Counted from the stretch's first letter, positions 13,401-24,045 are shown. The stretch is DNA of 64,000 nucleotides from Mytilus edulis (GCF_963676685.1 NC_092356.1:41999601-42063600); one strand, 5' to 3'. Program-made: numbers and translations. Notes: generated by a model not told the origin, from the sequence alone.

Positions 13401-16400
13401 TTCCTTGATTACGTGATCAATGGCAAAGATGAAAAAACATGACGCGGCCTTAACACTTCTCAGTAAATAAATGTAAATTGAAATGACACACTGAATGGTA
13501 ACGAAATTTTGCATAAAAGGGATTCGAACCTTACATGTGAAAAAACAGTAAAATTATAAGGCATTGAAATAGATTAAATTTTGATGTTCATATCAGCTCA
13601 ATCTGTAGGAAGGCATCATGATAATAACAGCAATTAAATGTTTTAAAACGTTTAGGCTCAGTTTTGTATAGACTTAGTAAACTTACTATATTTCATACTT
13701 TTATTCTTAGTAATTTTAATTTTTGCCCTTTGGCATGGCATTTTTGCACGGAGAAAAATTCCAAAAAAACTAGAAAAGGTGCAGGAAAGAGCACTCCGTT
13801 TTGTATTATGCACAAATATAAAAGAACCAATTATGTGTGAGGTAGATATATTCACAGGGACTCGGTTAGCAGATTAAAATTTTGTAAATCAATGTTTTTA
13901 ATTTATTTTTTATTATTTCCTGTCTATTTGCATTACTATATTAACATATTTAACGTTGCCATCACTATTTCTTTGTTTTCTGGCAATGTGCAGTTTACTA
14001 TCCATATACTGAAAAAACCTAAAGGGATCTAAGTCGCCATCTTGAATTGCCTTCCCTACTTTAATTTAAAAAAATTTATTTTTTATCTAAAGTAGGGAAG
14101 GCAATTCAAGATGGCGACTTAGATCCCTTTAGGTTTTTTCAGTATATGGATATGGATAGTAAACTGCACATTGCCAGAAAACAAAGAAATAGTGATGGCA
14201 ACGTTAAATATGTTAATATAGTAATGCAAATAGACAGGAAATAATAAAAAATAAATTAAAAACATTGATTTACAAAATTTTAATCTGCTAACCGAGTCCC
14301 TGTGGATATATTACAGAAAAAAATATCAATATAATGTTCTTCGACTGATCTCTACTGTGTTGTGCTTCTGCAGAAGAACTTGAAACAAATTTGAAACTGC
14401 CTCCTCTTCGTTTGTTTATGATGCTAAACTAAAAAACTAAATTATGAAGAAAAAAAATTGCAAAACGAAACAAAGCGAGTCACTCTAATACAAGTGTGGA
14501 CACAGATCAGTGTGGATAGTATGTCGGGATGTTTCAAAGTGTGTTCTGAAAAAAGAGTTCTCAGTTTTTTTCATAAGGTTCATGCAGTGATTAACTGTGT
14601 TGCTCAGCGACAAACACTAGAAATAAGAAGTGTGGTTTATTTGATATTTAGTTTAACTTTTGATATTTAGTTTAACTTTTAGTGTTCAGTCATGGATTGC
14701 CGCGTAATAGGGCTCTTCACGGTTAGTTCGGTCATATTGGATAGGGGCAGATTTTCATAATAAAGGTAAAAATAGTGTGAAAAATACGGGAAAAACATCA
14801 ATAAAACAGAGCAGTTGCTTGGAAACACACATAGGATTTCCCATACTTTCATACTATTTGCCCCTCTTTCTAAAAAATCTGCCCCTTAGCCTATCCTATA
14901 TGGCCAAACTAACCGTGGAGAGCCCTATTGCCGATGTAATTCTATATTTTGATGAAATTTCGGTTCCTCAGGCAACTTTGATTTTGGACATCAGCAAAAA
15001 CTCAAAATAAGAATTAAGAGGAACACATTATCATAAGTATAATTATTTTACCAACGATTTTTTTTAAATAATTTAAATCTTTTCGAGGATCGGATTCCGT
15101 TTAAGGAACGCTAAAAGCTACGACTTATACAATCGGTAAGGGATTTTTATCTTTTTTTTTTTAAATTTTCTCCCTATATCAATGCCGGTACTTTTATACT
15201 AATTATTATCTGTATTTAAAATAACTCACCATTTACTTAAGTCCATGTCATGTCCAGGCGTATCTGAAAAAATGGACATATGATTAGTGCATATGCATGG
15301 CAATTGATCTGAATCATGCGTTTTTAATCATTGGACAAGTGAGCAATCCGCATTTTCGAAAAGAAAACAGTTATGATTTATGAATAAAATGCAGGGCAGT
15401 ACCACAATTGTAACTTACATAGAAAATATCACCGGAATGTAAAACAAATGGTTTTATCAAGGGTGTATTTTTCTCTTTATTTCATCTTTTTAATTTTTTT
15501 TGAATTGCGGGTTTGTGTTTATGTTTCAGTTTATTTGTTGTTGTTTTTTAATTCCAAATGGAGGAGAAGCTTAACAATATCTTACCTGGGTCTTTTGCAT
15601 AAAAGGTAAACGAATAAATTCGTAACAGAATTTCCTGGTAGCCATACTTTTCATCTATATTTGTAAAACTGATCTGTAAGTAACAGAAAACAAATGATAA
15701 AACATGTCAAATTCTGAGACTATACTATAAGAATAAGAATAAAAATCAGTACTTTATTAATCCAATTATGGACCCTTGCGGGGTTTAAATTTCATACAAT
15801 GATTACAACGATTTGTGTTATAACAATGAAATAATAAAATGAAATACATCACAATAGAACACTGAACAGTTATTGCATGCACATGGAAGAGAAAGTAATA
15901 TGGGAGACAATCAATTTCTGTAAGGATTATTCCCTATAAACAGATATGGTGTTTAAATATATAGTAGCTTCAGCTCAAATTATATACTTTATTCAGAAAC
16001 TATATATATATATATATATATAAAATACAATATTTTTATATCATTATATATCTCCGTTTCAAATTTTTTTAACTGAGAGAATGGTAAATGATAATGGTTT
16101 GGCTAATACTGATCAATTGCTTTATATATGAAAGTAACTTTTAAACTATATACATTATGATACATTGCGCCGCCGGTCACTGGTTATGTGTCTGGCATTA
16201 CGTCATTTGTAGAGAGTTAGAATATAGAAAAAGTTTGAACGCCAATCAGAAACCTTAAAAAAAGCAAGACAAGCAAAACTATAGCGAAAAAAAACAAAGA
16301 AAAGTAAGACCATAGACGAAAAAATAAACCTCATATTATTATAACACACGTGTTACAGACTACTTGGATTTTTATAATTGAGAAACTTGTTTCAAATATT

Positions 16401-19400
16401 TCCAATTCAAATCATCGTTTGAATTACTAATATAAGGTTGTATGAAAATGAACCATTCTTTGAATATGGGAATGACATACTTTATATATATATTAATAGT
16501 ATGTACAAGTTTGAATGTACAAGACCAACACATCATCGGCGAGTCGGGTTCTAACTAACTATTCACAGGCACCTGACATTTCACAGGGAAACAAGTCACT
16601 CTTTACGGACTATTTACTCTGTCTCAGTCTCTCAGATTTCATTGGTAGAATGATCTAACTCAAATTACCGCGTACTAAGCAGGAAAATAACAAATATTCA
16701 TAATATTATTTTTCGGTGATCGTACCCTTCTGCACTCAAGTGAGCACGCTACTAGATACCACAGAGGAAACAACAAAAAATTTACGTCTGACAACGTCCA
16801 GCAGCCAATATTACAGCGTAATGGGATTTTCATGCAGTAACAGATATTCAACCCTTCATTTTTATTCTTTTTTACCTATATATTCACTTTTTTCTTTTCT
16901 TTTATCCTTGACGCTTTTCTTCATTGAATATACTATAGTTGTGAGGTAAATCAGTTTCAGCTATTTGTTTACACACAACACCCAGGACTAAATCAGATTA
17001 AGATCAAATTTGTTTTGATGGCATTGGCAACTATTTTACATGATCATTCAATCCTCTTATGACTTACTATAGTATCTCTAAATGCGAATAGAATATTTAT
17101 TTATTTATCCATTACATGAATTAGTCATGTGTTAACATCTTATTTAACAATATTCACGGCTGAATAGACGGAACATTTTAACGTAAAAAAGAACAATTTA
17201 AAACTTTCTTGTTGTGATTTGTATTTCAAATGAAACTTATATATTTATGATTTATATGCGTAATATAAACACTTTTAAAATACATCATTTAATTGGGGTA
17301 CACACGAACTAAAACAGCAATATCTGAATAAACGTAGGATGCGCTTCAATAGATTAATTGGACATGACGAAGGAAAAACCAAACCTATATACTAAATAAT
17401 TTGAATAAATATGTAAGTAAAATCATAATATGGTTCATTGGTTAGAGGCTCAATAAATGGAAATTAAAATCTTTAATCATTTTATTGCGTTACGCAGACA
17501 TAAGTTAACGAGTCAACGATTTCAAATAAATAAATGATTTTTTACACAGTCATCGAAAGACATTGGCCACTCGGTGCATTTGTTCAATTTCAATAATTAT
17601 CGATTGGGAAATTCCAGATGCTTTCGACCAAAACGACATTGTGTTTTGTTTTGTTTAAGATGCATCTATTTTCGTGTTATTTTTTTATATTTTTACATCA
17701 CTATACAACTTTTAGGCCGTGATCAATTCAAGATCGACACAGAAAACTACATGTTGTCCAAGGTGTTTTGCCATATTGTATGACTGTAAACTGGGAGATG
17801 TTGATGACAAAATATAACTGGAATCACTGTCATGAGCTTTATAAGCGACATCATGTAAGTCATCTCGGACATGCATACAGCGGCTGTCATATGGGTGAAA
17901 CACAGAACTTCACTTAAGTTAGATCTAGAGTTAGATATTGGAATAAATCAAAATTAAAGACAAACCAATTCAGTGATTTTAGATGCAACGTACTTGAGAA
18001 AAAATACTAATCTAAATTTCCGTTGAACGGCCAGGAACTGACAACATGGCGGCATGCACACATGCTTATCCCACCAGAGATATCATAACATTAAATGACT
18101 CTAGAGTCTTATCAAAAATATGTATTTAAATTGCTATAAATCATCTGTACTCGTGTCCTGTTTACAATTTGATGTTTGAAATAATTTCGTCATAACAGTT
18201 ATATAAAAAAAAAAAAAAACAATAGTTAAAAAATGTTTTTTGCGATTTATATTTTTAATTTTCAAATATTCTAAGGAGATCTTATATGACTACCATTTAG
18301 CTAGACAACTATCCAACATAGTCCAAATGTCGTGAGCAGAAGCAAGTATATAGATCACTGGTCGACCCTTAACAATGAGCATTACCATCAAGCAGCAAAT
18401 TGATATGCATATCCAGGACGAGAACATGTTAATGTAGTATGAAATTTAGCCCTGCGTGGTACTAAACCGACATGCTCAGATTTTTATGCACCACAATCTA
18501 GACAAGATAAAGAGAAAGAACAGTTCCTAATGCAACTCAACAGTTTTGTACATGGGGTATATCCGGAGCCTATTATGTACGTTATCTAGAATATACATTC
18601 CATGCAGGCTAGAACGAACTTTTAACATTTGATTAAATCTTTTATACATTTAGTGCTTTACTTTGATAGACATCGTATGTTTTATATTGTGGTGTCTTGA
18701 GTCTACTGAAGTTTTTATTTATTATAGTCTATATCATAATGAGTTAAAAATATTTCGCTAAAAGGGGCATTGACAATTTTAATTTTCGTTAAAATGGGTT
18801 AAAAATCAGGCGCTAGAATGGGTTCTTCTTTGACGCTAAAACGTCCGATTTTTTTTCGCTCAAATGTCCTATCAATGCGCTAAAATGTCCTCCGCCGGAG
18901 ACAACTGTGGCGGTACATAACATAAGAACACACAGTTGGAAACTGCTTGACTCATCAGATTGACACGAAGCACAAACAAATTAACTAACATATAGAAAAA
19001 AGATGAATAGTACCGATCTAAAAGTACTCGCAATTAATATAAAGTTACTTTAAAGCCAATAATAACTACGTGTAATAGATGAGGCTAAATTATCAATCAA
19101 AATACATCCAACGGATTTAGTAGGAGACGCCATAAACAGTCTGAGAAACGCATGACTTTTATATTCTTTTAGCCACTGTATTTGTTCTAATGTTGCATCA
19201 AATTTGTAAGAATACTTTTTATCATGGATTCACAAATAGAAAATGTAGAGCTACATCAATCCATAATGTTGTTTACCCCCTTTGCTACTGTCCGTTCGTT
19301 AACAATTACTGGCAACGTGCTCATTTGCATATACCTGGCAACCCAGTCCCTTAGCCATCTTATGAAAAGAGCATCTTGAAAATAATTCCTTAAACATAGT

Positions 19401-22400
19401 AGGAGACGCCATAAACAGTCTGAGAAACGCATGACTTTTATATTCTTTTAGCCACTGTATTTGTTCTAATGTTGCATCAAATTTGTAAGAATACTTTTTA
19501 TCATGGATTCACAAATAGAAAATGTAGAGCTACGTCACATGCGACGGGTGCATTTTATTTTTACCAACTCATGGTGGCGTCCGTAAAAACTTCCCGACTT
19601 AGCATAGAACCAAAAGAATGATCTTGGATTTTTAGTTAGGGCCAAGCAATTTTATTAAGGAGTTACTTGTAAAAAGCATGTCATTTATATCTTTTTCTTT
19701 TATATTCAAATTAATTAATTAGGAAACCGAATACACGTTTTAAAACTTTACATGTTCTTCAAATAACATATTCATTGACACGATGAAATTTATCAATTCA
19801 GGTGAATAGAGAGGTAATGAAGTTCTACTAAATATCATTTAAAAAGAATTAATTGGCGAAACCCATGTTACATAATATTCCGTAATTTGTATACGACAAA
19901 GAACTGTTAATTTGACAGGTCTCATTGTTTATATATATATCATAGAGATAATGATCCCCACGGCGTATTGTTTCAATTCAGTCTTATGCATTGTTTGGTG
20001 CAAATTGATATTTTTTTTATGATTTTTCCTATGAAAAGATTTCAATAGAGATGACACAAAAAATATAGAAATCGAGTGAAGTGACGACATTTTCACGAAA
20101 TTGTTTAACACGTAGTAAACTTTTCGGTCACCCAATTTATATTAAAAATCAGATTGTCAAAAGCTTATTCAGCAATTTCTCTGAATTCATATTATAAAGG
20201 AGAAAGTGGTTTTTTTTTTATATAATCCAAGAATTTGTATAGTTTACTAATCCTTGTATAATGATCTATAATCTTATCTAAAACTTTAACTTAATATTTT
20301 TAAAGGTGTCATATTTGCATTAAAGAAAAGAACAGTAGTGAGAAAGCTCGCAATGCCCCTAGCAAAAAACTCTAACAAATCACTAAGTAATGGATTTATT
20401 CCTCTTATGTAATGTCAGGATAAATAATGAAACAAGTTTTTGTTTTATTTCAACGCAAAGTGATCCGTTAAGTCATTGTATAAATACTTAAATTCTTAAG
20501 TAGTTATAGGGACCAAAAGGGACCTTAAGAGAATAGAAAAAAATATCGAACTTTCAAATTCATTATACATTCCACGAAAGTTTGACAGATTTAATGGTGT
20601 CAAAAAAATACGAATGAATGAATGAATACTTTATTTGCAAGAAGCATATACATGCTATGGCAAACGAAAATATATACAATATATGACAAACAAAAGACAG
20701 CAGAGAACAGTAGTTACAGAGTATACAATAATATTATGACAATATATGCGATCTAATTTTCCAAGCTGCATTTAAATAGTTACATAGTTTTACTGTCAGA
20801 GATTTAGAATGAGCTTGTAATAAATTATCTAACTTGTGCCGATTTGGCCAAGAACAGTAGAATAAAGGTAAAAATTCTATACGCACAGATCTATACGCTG
20901 GACATGATAAAACAAAATGATACTATATAATATGTAGTTCGAAGCTGTATATAAATGTGAATTGTTTTTTTAATGACTATTTAATAGTTTAAGTACCCAG
21001 ATAGAATTTCACGACAAAGGAATAAATATCTTAGCGAAATATTTTCCTCCGGATAAAAAATAACAACTAATGTGACATTCTTTCCACCGGATCAAATTTC
21101 ACCCGGATATAATTTTGCTTTACACAAACAATAAGTCCATTTCAGACTGAAATATGTAAATATGCACTTGTGTCAACGGCAACGTTACTTAACTTGGAGG
21201 ACTAACATGCACTAGTATCATTTTTTAAACTTACATAATTTTTCTAGAGGAATACTATTCATTTGCCTGAATTAAACAAATCATCAAATTCGTGTGTATT
21301 GGGATTTTTTTACAGCAATATTTCCGTAAACAATGTCTTTCTCTACATGCACATCTTTACAAGTCATGAGATAATGATATTCGTCACCGATATCACTTGA
21401 GTTATCATGCAATAGAAGTTCCAAATGGTAAAAATAGTATGTAACATTTCAGCTTGAAGTAATATTAGAGTGTTAGTCTTTAACGGAATAAAGCGTGTAC
21501 ATATATACTATTGCTTTCCAATAGGAACATATAATATAGTATTGCCTATTAAAAGTTTCAAGAGGATCGTCTATAAAAGGGGGGGGGCAAATATACGTTG
21601 ATAGAGTGGCAATATATCACAGCATAGAGGGTTTATCGAGAACGGGAAAGATTACAGGCAAAAACTTGCACACATATCTCTTCTTATATCTTCTTGATTA
21701 TAAATGATCGATCCCTTAGAAAATGAGGACCAAACAAGCAACTTATTTAGTTTCTAATAAAGTCGATAACTAAGAGATGAGTTGCTGCTTATGATCTTAA
21801 CAACTGTTCAGTATTAACTTCAATAAAAAAAAAATGAGATGTTATTGCAAATTGAATGTCTATCCCATTTTGGGCTATTAAAACCAAACAGGATATAATA
21901 AAGTATTTGGATGACTGCATGGTTAACCTGGCTCATTACGTTAAAGTAAAAACAACAATTTATAAAAATATTTATAAAACATGTTATGGACAATTTTTCA
22001 TTATTTATCATTTCAGTTTTCAAACCGACAAATTAAAGTATATCTGAAATAATGTAAACCAGCTTTACAGCTTCCATGGGTTATCCCCAATAAAATATCA
22101 GCATTTTTTTCCATACACCTAAGAGTACTACACTCATAAAGTACAATCATATTTTACAAAGTATGTGTTAGTATTGTCTTTATGTATTGTACGAAAAAAT
22201 TACAGTGAAAATTTAAGCCGAAATTATCATAGACCCATATTGCATCCCGAAACATCGTAAATAAATATTTAACATATATGCTTCAATATTTTTTTTTTTT
22301 ACTTACTTTTGCTTTTATGTTAAAATTTCCATAATCTGTTAATTCTGCATTGGACTCGAATTTATATTCATATTCATATCCAGGCTTAAATCTGATGAAT

Positions 22401-22471
22401 TTAGCTTCAGATGGAATAAAGCACCACAATATTACACAAATTATTCCATACAAGGACCATTGGCGGTCCAT
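183..22471 (-). CDS. Large lipid transfer protein (vitellogenin/apolipophorin superfamily), 5' part, 22 exons, 3' end outside window
   Basis: Secreted lipid-carrier family protein; binding and moving lipid through haemolymph or loading it into oocytes is known for the family and inferred here. Exons in transcript order: 22307-22471, 15586-15673, 15230-15263, 12678-12810, 11835-11895, 11293-11399, 10475-10560, 9929-9987, 9219-9340, 8504-8594, 7830-7944, 7322-7496, 6395-6584, 5995-6203, 5498-5613, 4709-4935, 4308-4453, 3561-3737, 2765-2923, 982-1124, 667-737, 183-349. Every junction has AG/GT and the phases chain without a stop: 2841 nt, 947 codons. Order: signal peptide 1-23, N-terminal sheet domain to about 280, helical domain to about 600, then a sheet start and a Lys/Glu-rich amphipathic helical stretch. 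Complete family members are several times longer, so most of the gene lies off the left edge. Subfamily is unresolved; the helical stretch favours apolipophorin/apoB over vitellogenin. Confidence 0.85.
1078..2588 (-). repeat. 21-copy minisatellite built from the 3' splice site and first ~48 nt of exon 20
   Basis: A unit of 73-74 bp (two units of 62, one of 68) repeats with the TTGGC landmark at 1081, 1155, 1229, 1303, 1377, 1450, 1524, 1592, 1665, 1738, 1800, 1873, 1935, 2008, 2081, 2155, 2229, 2302, 2375, 2449 and 2522. The lowest-coordinate copy is the real start of exon 20 (ends 1124). Each unit carries a pyrimidine tract, a CAG acceptor and the start of the exon, but no consensus GT donor. 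Two tract variants occur (TTTTTATTTTTCAG and TTTGATCTTTCAG). The array fills most of the intron between exons 19 and 20. Confidence 0.95.
4709..8594 (-). CDS. Exons 10-16: helical lipovitellin-type domain and basic cleavage-like motifs, residues 286-659
   Basis: Exons of 91, 115, 175, 190, 209, 116 and 227 nt encode the repeated paired helices typical of the superfamily's horseshoe domain (for example LEANACFFKIVDVLKAVP, and the exon 13-14 helices). Two basic motifs fit the proprotein-convertase consensus R-x-K/R-R: RKKR at residues 481-484 and RDKR at 609-612. Apolipophorins are known to be cut at such a site; whether either is used here is unknown. The stretch after 612 (F-x-K-x-N-F...W-R-K-M-L-G-S-x-S-x-G-A-A-F-G) matches the start of the next sheet domain. 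N-glycosylation sequons are visible (NIT, NFS, NST, NGT). Confidence 0.82.
6263..6286 (+). repeat. Poly-G tract in an intron
   Basis: An uninterrupted G run of about 20 nt lies in the intron between exons 13 and 14. On the transcribed (minus) strand it is a C run. Its length is likely variable and error-prone in assemblies. Confidence 0.9.
6778..7166. mobile_element. MITE of the TACTGTGGATTC inverted-repeat family, split by a nested MITE
   Basis: The ends read GGATTCATCATTATTTG... and ...AATAAACTAATCCACAGTA, with the interior phrase GTGAACCACAAATTCAAA. This matches the cleaner copy at 11430-11642. The middle is interrupted at about 6859-7040 by an unrelated inverted-repeat element. It lies in the intron between exons 12 and 13. 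The left terminus is degraded. Confidence 0.65.
6859..7040. mobile_element. Nested MITE with GGGGGGATAGG terminal inverted repeats
   Basis: The left end is TATAGAGGGGGGATAGGACC; the inverted right end reads GAGGGGGGATAGGAGGGGTCC. The interior repeats CGGGAT-type words (ATTTCGGGAT twice). It interrupts the MITE above, so it inserted later. No coding capacity. Confidence 0.6.
8780..9070 (-). repeat. Diverged copy of a mussel dispersed repeat (CACTGATGAGTCT family)
   Basis: Phrases such as CTCATCAGTGATGCTTAAAT and GTAGAGCATTGAGGACC recur at 50975-51126, and in the opposite orientation at 23205-23290. It lies in the intron between exons 9 and 10. Confidence 0.6.
9219..15673 (-). CDS. Exons 2-9: N-terminal sheet (barrel) domain, residues 56-285
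   Basis: Eight small exons (88, 34, 133, 61, 107, 86, 59 and 122 nt). Readable family features include a VKKGFAALL helix near residues 121-129 at the position where vitellogenins and apoB carry their conserved 'KKG' helix, and a Y-x-V strand in exon 6. No cysteine occurs between residue 24 and residue 307, although relatives usually hold this domain together with disulfides. Exon 3 is only 34 nt. The domain assignment rests on recognised pattern and order, not on a profile search. Confidence 0.8.
11430..11642. mobile_element. MITE with TACTGTGGATTC terminal inverted repeats
   Basis: Starts TACTGTGGATTC and ends GAATCCACAGTA. A further inverted pair (ATTTTCGTGGGT / ACCCACGAAAAT) lies inside. 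The TA ends suggest a Tc1/mariner-type target, which is inference. It is in the intron between exons 5 and 6, and a chance 87-codon open frame crosses it. Confidence 0.75.
13715..13850 (+). pseudogene. C-terminal scrap of a non-LTR retrotransposon reverse transcriptase
   Basis: The plus strand reads W-H-F-C-T-E-K-N-S-K-K and, after a 1-nt frame shift in an A-run, L-E-K-V-Q-E-R-A-L-R-F-V-L. 'EKVQERALRF' is a hallmark of the thumb/C-terminal region of Jockey/RTE-like RTs. It is frameshifted and then interrupted by the foldback element starting near 13847. It is antisense to the host gene, in the intron between exons 3 and 4. Confidence 0.6.
13847..14310. mobile_element. 464-bp foldback (near-perfect inverted repeat) element
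   Basis: The left arm 13847-14063 and right arm 14088-14310 are near-perfect reverse complements, with a roughly 24-nt AT-rich loop. The right arm has an extra 6-nt TGGATA duplication. The outer ends read TTCACAGGGACTCGG and CCGAGTCCCTGTG, flanked by GATATA on both sides (13845-13850 and 14305-14310), a possible target duplication. No coding capacity. In the host pre-mRNA it would fold into a stem of about 215 bp. Confidence 0.9.
14642..14681 (+). repeat. Two-copy 20-bp tandem repeat
   Basis: The unit TGATATTTAGTTTAACTTTT occurs twice head to tail. Confidence 0.85.
14708..14927. mobile_element. 220-bp MITE with TAGGGCTC terminal inverted repeats
   Basis: The outer ends TAGGGCTCTTCACGGTTAG and CTAACCGTGGAGAGCCCTA are inverted, and similarity runs about 45 bp inward to GGGGCAGATTTT / AAAAATCTGCCCC. 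The flanks read TTGCCGCGTAA on the left and TTGCCGATGTAA on the right, an imperfect 11-12-bp direct repeat that may be a target duplication. Confidence 0.75.
15725..15990 (-). mobile_element. 3' end of a non-LTR retrotransposon
   Basis: Read on the minus strand it ends AACCCCGCAAGGGTCC, then AATAAAGTACTG and repeats of TTATTC. This is a typical tail of a truncated CR1/RTE-like element. No reading frame is left. Confidence 0.4.
15991..18295. other. Intron 1, part: no recognisable feature
   Basis: AT-rich sequence with a short (TA)n run near 16003-16022. Open frames here (for example 16716-16949 and 17574-17783) show no family pattern and no splice context. Confidence 0.6.
18296..19257 (+). 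repeat. Diverged copy of the 'ACAACTATCCAC' mussel repeat family, intron 1
   Basis: It begins near GACAACTATCCAACATAG, contains CCTTAACAATGAGC, and ends with GACGCCATAAACAGTCTGAG. The same word order is found at 24370-24880 and 27420-27780, and reversed at 42655-42836. No coding content is visible. Confidence 0.6.
19118..19259 (+). repeat. 142-bp direct duplication, copy 1
   Basis: Essentially identical to 19397-19538 (offset 279), from TAGTAGGAGACGCC to ATGTAGAGCTAC. Confidence 0.95.
19397..19538 (+). repeat. 142-bp direct duplication, copy 2
   Basis: Second copy of 19118-19259. The two copies are separated by 137 bp of unrelated sequence. Confidence 0.95.
20605..20915 (-). pseudogene. C-terminal remnant and 3' tail of a non-LTR retrotransposon
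   Basis: On the minus strand about 55 codons read like a conserved RT C-terminus (C-P-A-Y-R-S-V-R-I-E-F-L-P, then Y-C-S-W-P-N-R-H-K-L-D-N-L) and end at a stop. A 3' untranslated part follows, ending AATAAAGTATTCATTCATTC, a CR1-like tetranucleotide tail. The element is 5'-truncated and sits in intron 1 in the sense of the host gene. Confidence 0.6.
20916..22306. other. Intron 1, 5' part: nothing recognised
   Basis: AT-rich intron sequence. The two overlapping open frames at 21820-22047 lie on opposite strands and look like chance. Confidence 0.6.
22307..22471 (-). CDS. Exon 1 of the lipid transfer protein: start codon, signal peptide, first strand of the lipovitellin-type barrel
   Basis: 55 codons ending in phase 0 at a GTAAGT donor. 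The ATG has A at -3 and G at +4, a good initiation context. Residues 1-23 have a hydrophobic core and a likely cleavage after SEA. The mature start, KFIRFKPGYEYEYKFES, is the hallmark N-terminal strand of this superfamily (F-x-P-G-x-x-Y-x-Y). A 6.6-kb intron follows. Translation beyond the donor quickly becomes lysine-rich intron sequence. Confidence 0.88.
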
Positions 22472-22600
22472 CTTCTGTTGTTGGACCCAGATATTTTTAT
22501 TTCAATTTTTTTAAAGTTCCTCCTTGTTTAATAAAATGTTCTCACGTCTTGTTCCTACGGGTTAAAACCCGGTTTCAGAATATCATTGGCGTGAATTTTA

Positions 22601-22607
22601 TTATATA
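22601..22607 (-). promoter_or_regulatory. TATA-like box upstream of the lipid transfer protein gene
   Basis: The minus strand reads CTATATAATAAA about 130 nt before the ATG. A start about 30 nt downstream would leave a leader of roughly 100 nt with no intervening in-frame problem. AT-rich DNA yields such boxes by chance, so this is only a candidate. Confidence 0.3.
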
Positions 22608-22819
22608 GACTTTTAACTTCGTTAAATCAGTCATGCATACGTTTTCTTTTATTGGGATATAGGTATAGCAATTCATAAGATAATTTAATCGTACCTACTT
22701 TTAATCCCTAACTATTGATGTTTTTCACCAACAGGCAAATTTTGTTTTGATAAGTAGTTTTTACCGTTACCTTGCAAATGTAATTAAAATCCTATTAAAA
22801 GCATGGATTTTTAGTAATT

Positions 22820-23025
22820 AGAAAGTCATTCATTTATGAAGGCAATTTTACATTATAAAAAGCTATTTTCTAATCTATTTATTCAGGTAATTAATGAAAA
22901 TATAGAAAAAAAAACATTAATTTATAGTACTTGGGGAAAGTCATCCATTTATGAAGGCAATTTTGTGTTATAAAACAGACTTAAAATCTTTTTTAATCTA
23001 TTTATTTAGGTAATGAAAATAGAGA
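22820..23025 (+). repeat. Local ~85-bp duplication, offset 115
   Basis: GAAAGTCATTCATTTATGAA at 22821 recurs as GAAAGTCATCCATTTATGAA at 22936. Similarity continues to TCTATTTATT-AGGTAATGAAAAT. It lies upstream of the lipid transfer gene promoter. Confidence 0.8.
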
Positions 23026-23204
23026 AAGACTGTTATGAAATACATTGTTGTATTTTTGTCTTGGACTGAATAAAAAGGAGCAATTTGCCAAACACCTTCT
23101 CAGCGAAAACTGAGAAATAAGTTGTGGTAAAGGTTGAGAATTTTTGAAATCACATAGTTGTTCAGAATTAATTTATTTTGCCTTTTTACTTTTTGGGGGA
23201 TTTC

Positions 23205-23290
23205 GAGCGTCACTGATGAGTCTTTTGTAGACGAACGCGCGTCTGGCGCAAATACAAAATTTCAATCCTGGTATCAACGATGAGTTTATA
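23205..23290 (+). repeat. Dispersed repeat fragment (GCGTCACTGATGAGTC family)
   Basis: Contains GCGTCACTGATGAGTCTTTT and GCGCGTCTGGCG. The reverse complement of the same words is at 50995-51045. Confidence 0.8.
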
Positions 23291-23829
23291 TACAAAAACA
23301 GTGTGTTTTCCAAAAACATATGACTTATCTATAAACAGGTAACCAAATTAGAAACGCCTTGAGAAAGCTAAAAAAAAATCGAGATTTGTCAAATTTTGGT
23401 ATATATTTGAGTGTTTTTCCCCAAAATGTATAAAAGGCCATCATAGACCTAACCACATTCCTGTTGGACGTATTTGCTATGTATTGTCTTTCTGATACAA
23501 ATCAATTTGTTTCGTGTAGCGATGTCCTTTGATGTAAAATTTGGGAAAACATGTTAAATTAGAAATTTTGTATCAAATATCTGCAACAGAAATTCCTAGT
23601 GCTGAATAGCATGTTAATTTTATGGAAATATGTAAAATTGTGAATTCGTAATCAAACAAAGTTAAAAAAAACTCTTTAAGATTTAAGTTTCAGTATGTTT
23701 TTGTGACAACTTAAAAGTTTTGATGTGGTGCGTGAAACTATATAATACAGGGTTATACGACCATACGACTTTTCTGTATCGAAATTACGAATTTGACTTT
23801 TAATTCCATTGTGTTTTCAATTAAGTTAC

Positions 23830-24045
23830 ATTAGTTTTATTAATTAATGACAATGAGAGGTGAAAGTAGGGACATTCACACTTATTATTAAAAAATAAAC
23901 TGACAATGCCATGACTAAAACAGTATAACAGATAAACATCTGTGCACAAAACACAACATAGAAAACTGAGCAACTCGAGACTCACCGAAACTGTGGGTGA
24001 TCTTAGGTACAATGGAAGGGTAAGCAGATCCTGCTTCATATTTAG
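23830..24045 (-). repeat. Dispersed repeat (GCAGGATCTGCTTACCCTTC family), reverse copy
   Basis: Reverse complement of the element at 29465-29690: shared GCAGGATCTGCTTACC, the ...CTATGTTGTG... stretch and CCATGGCATTGTCAG-like words. The 72-codon open frame across it is a repeat artefact. Confidence 0.75.
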
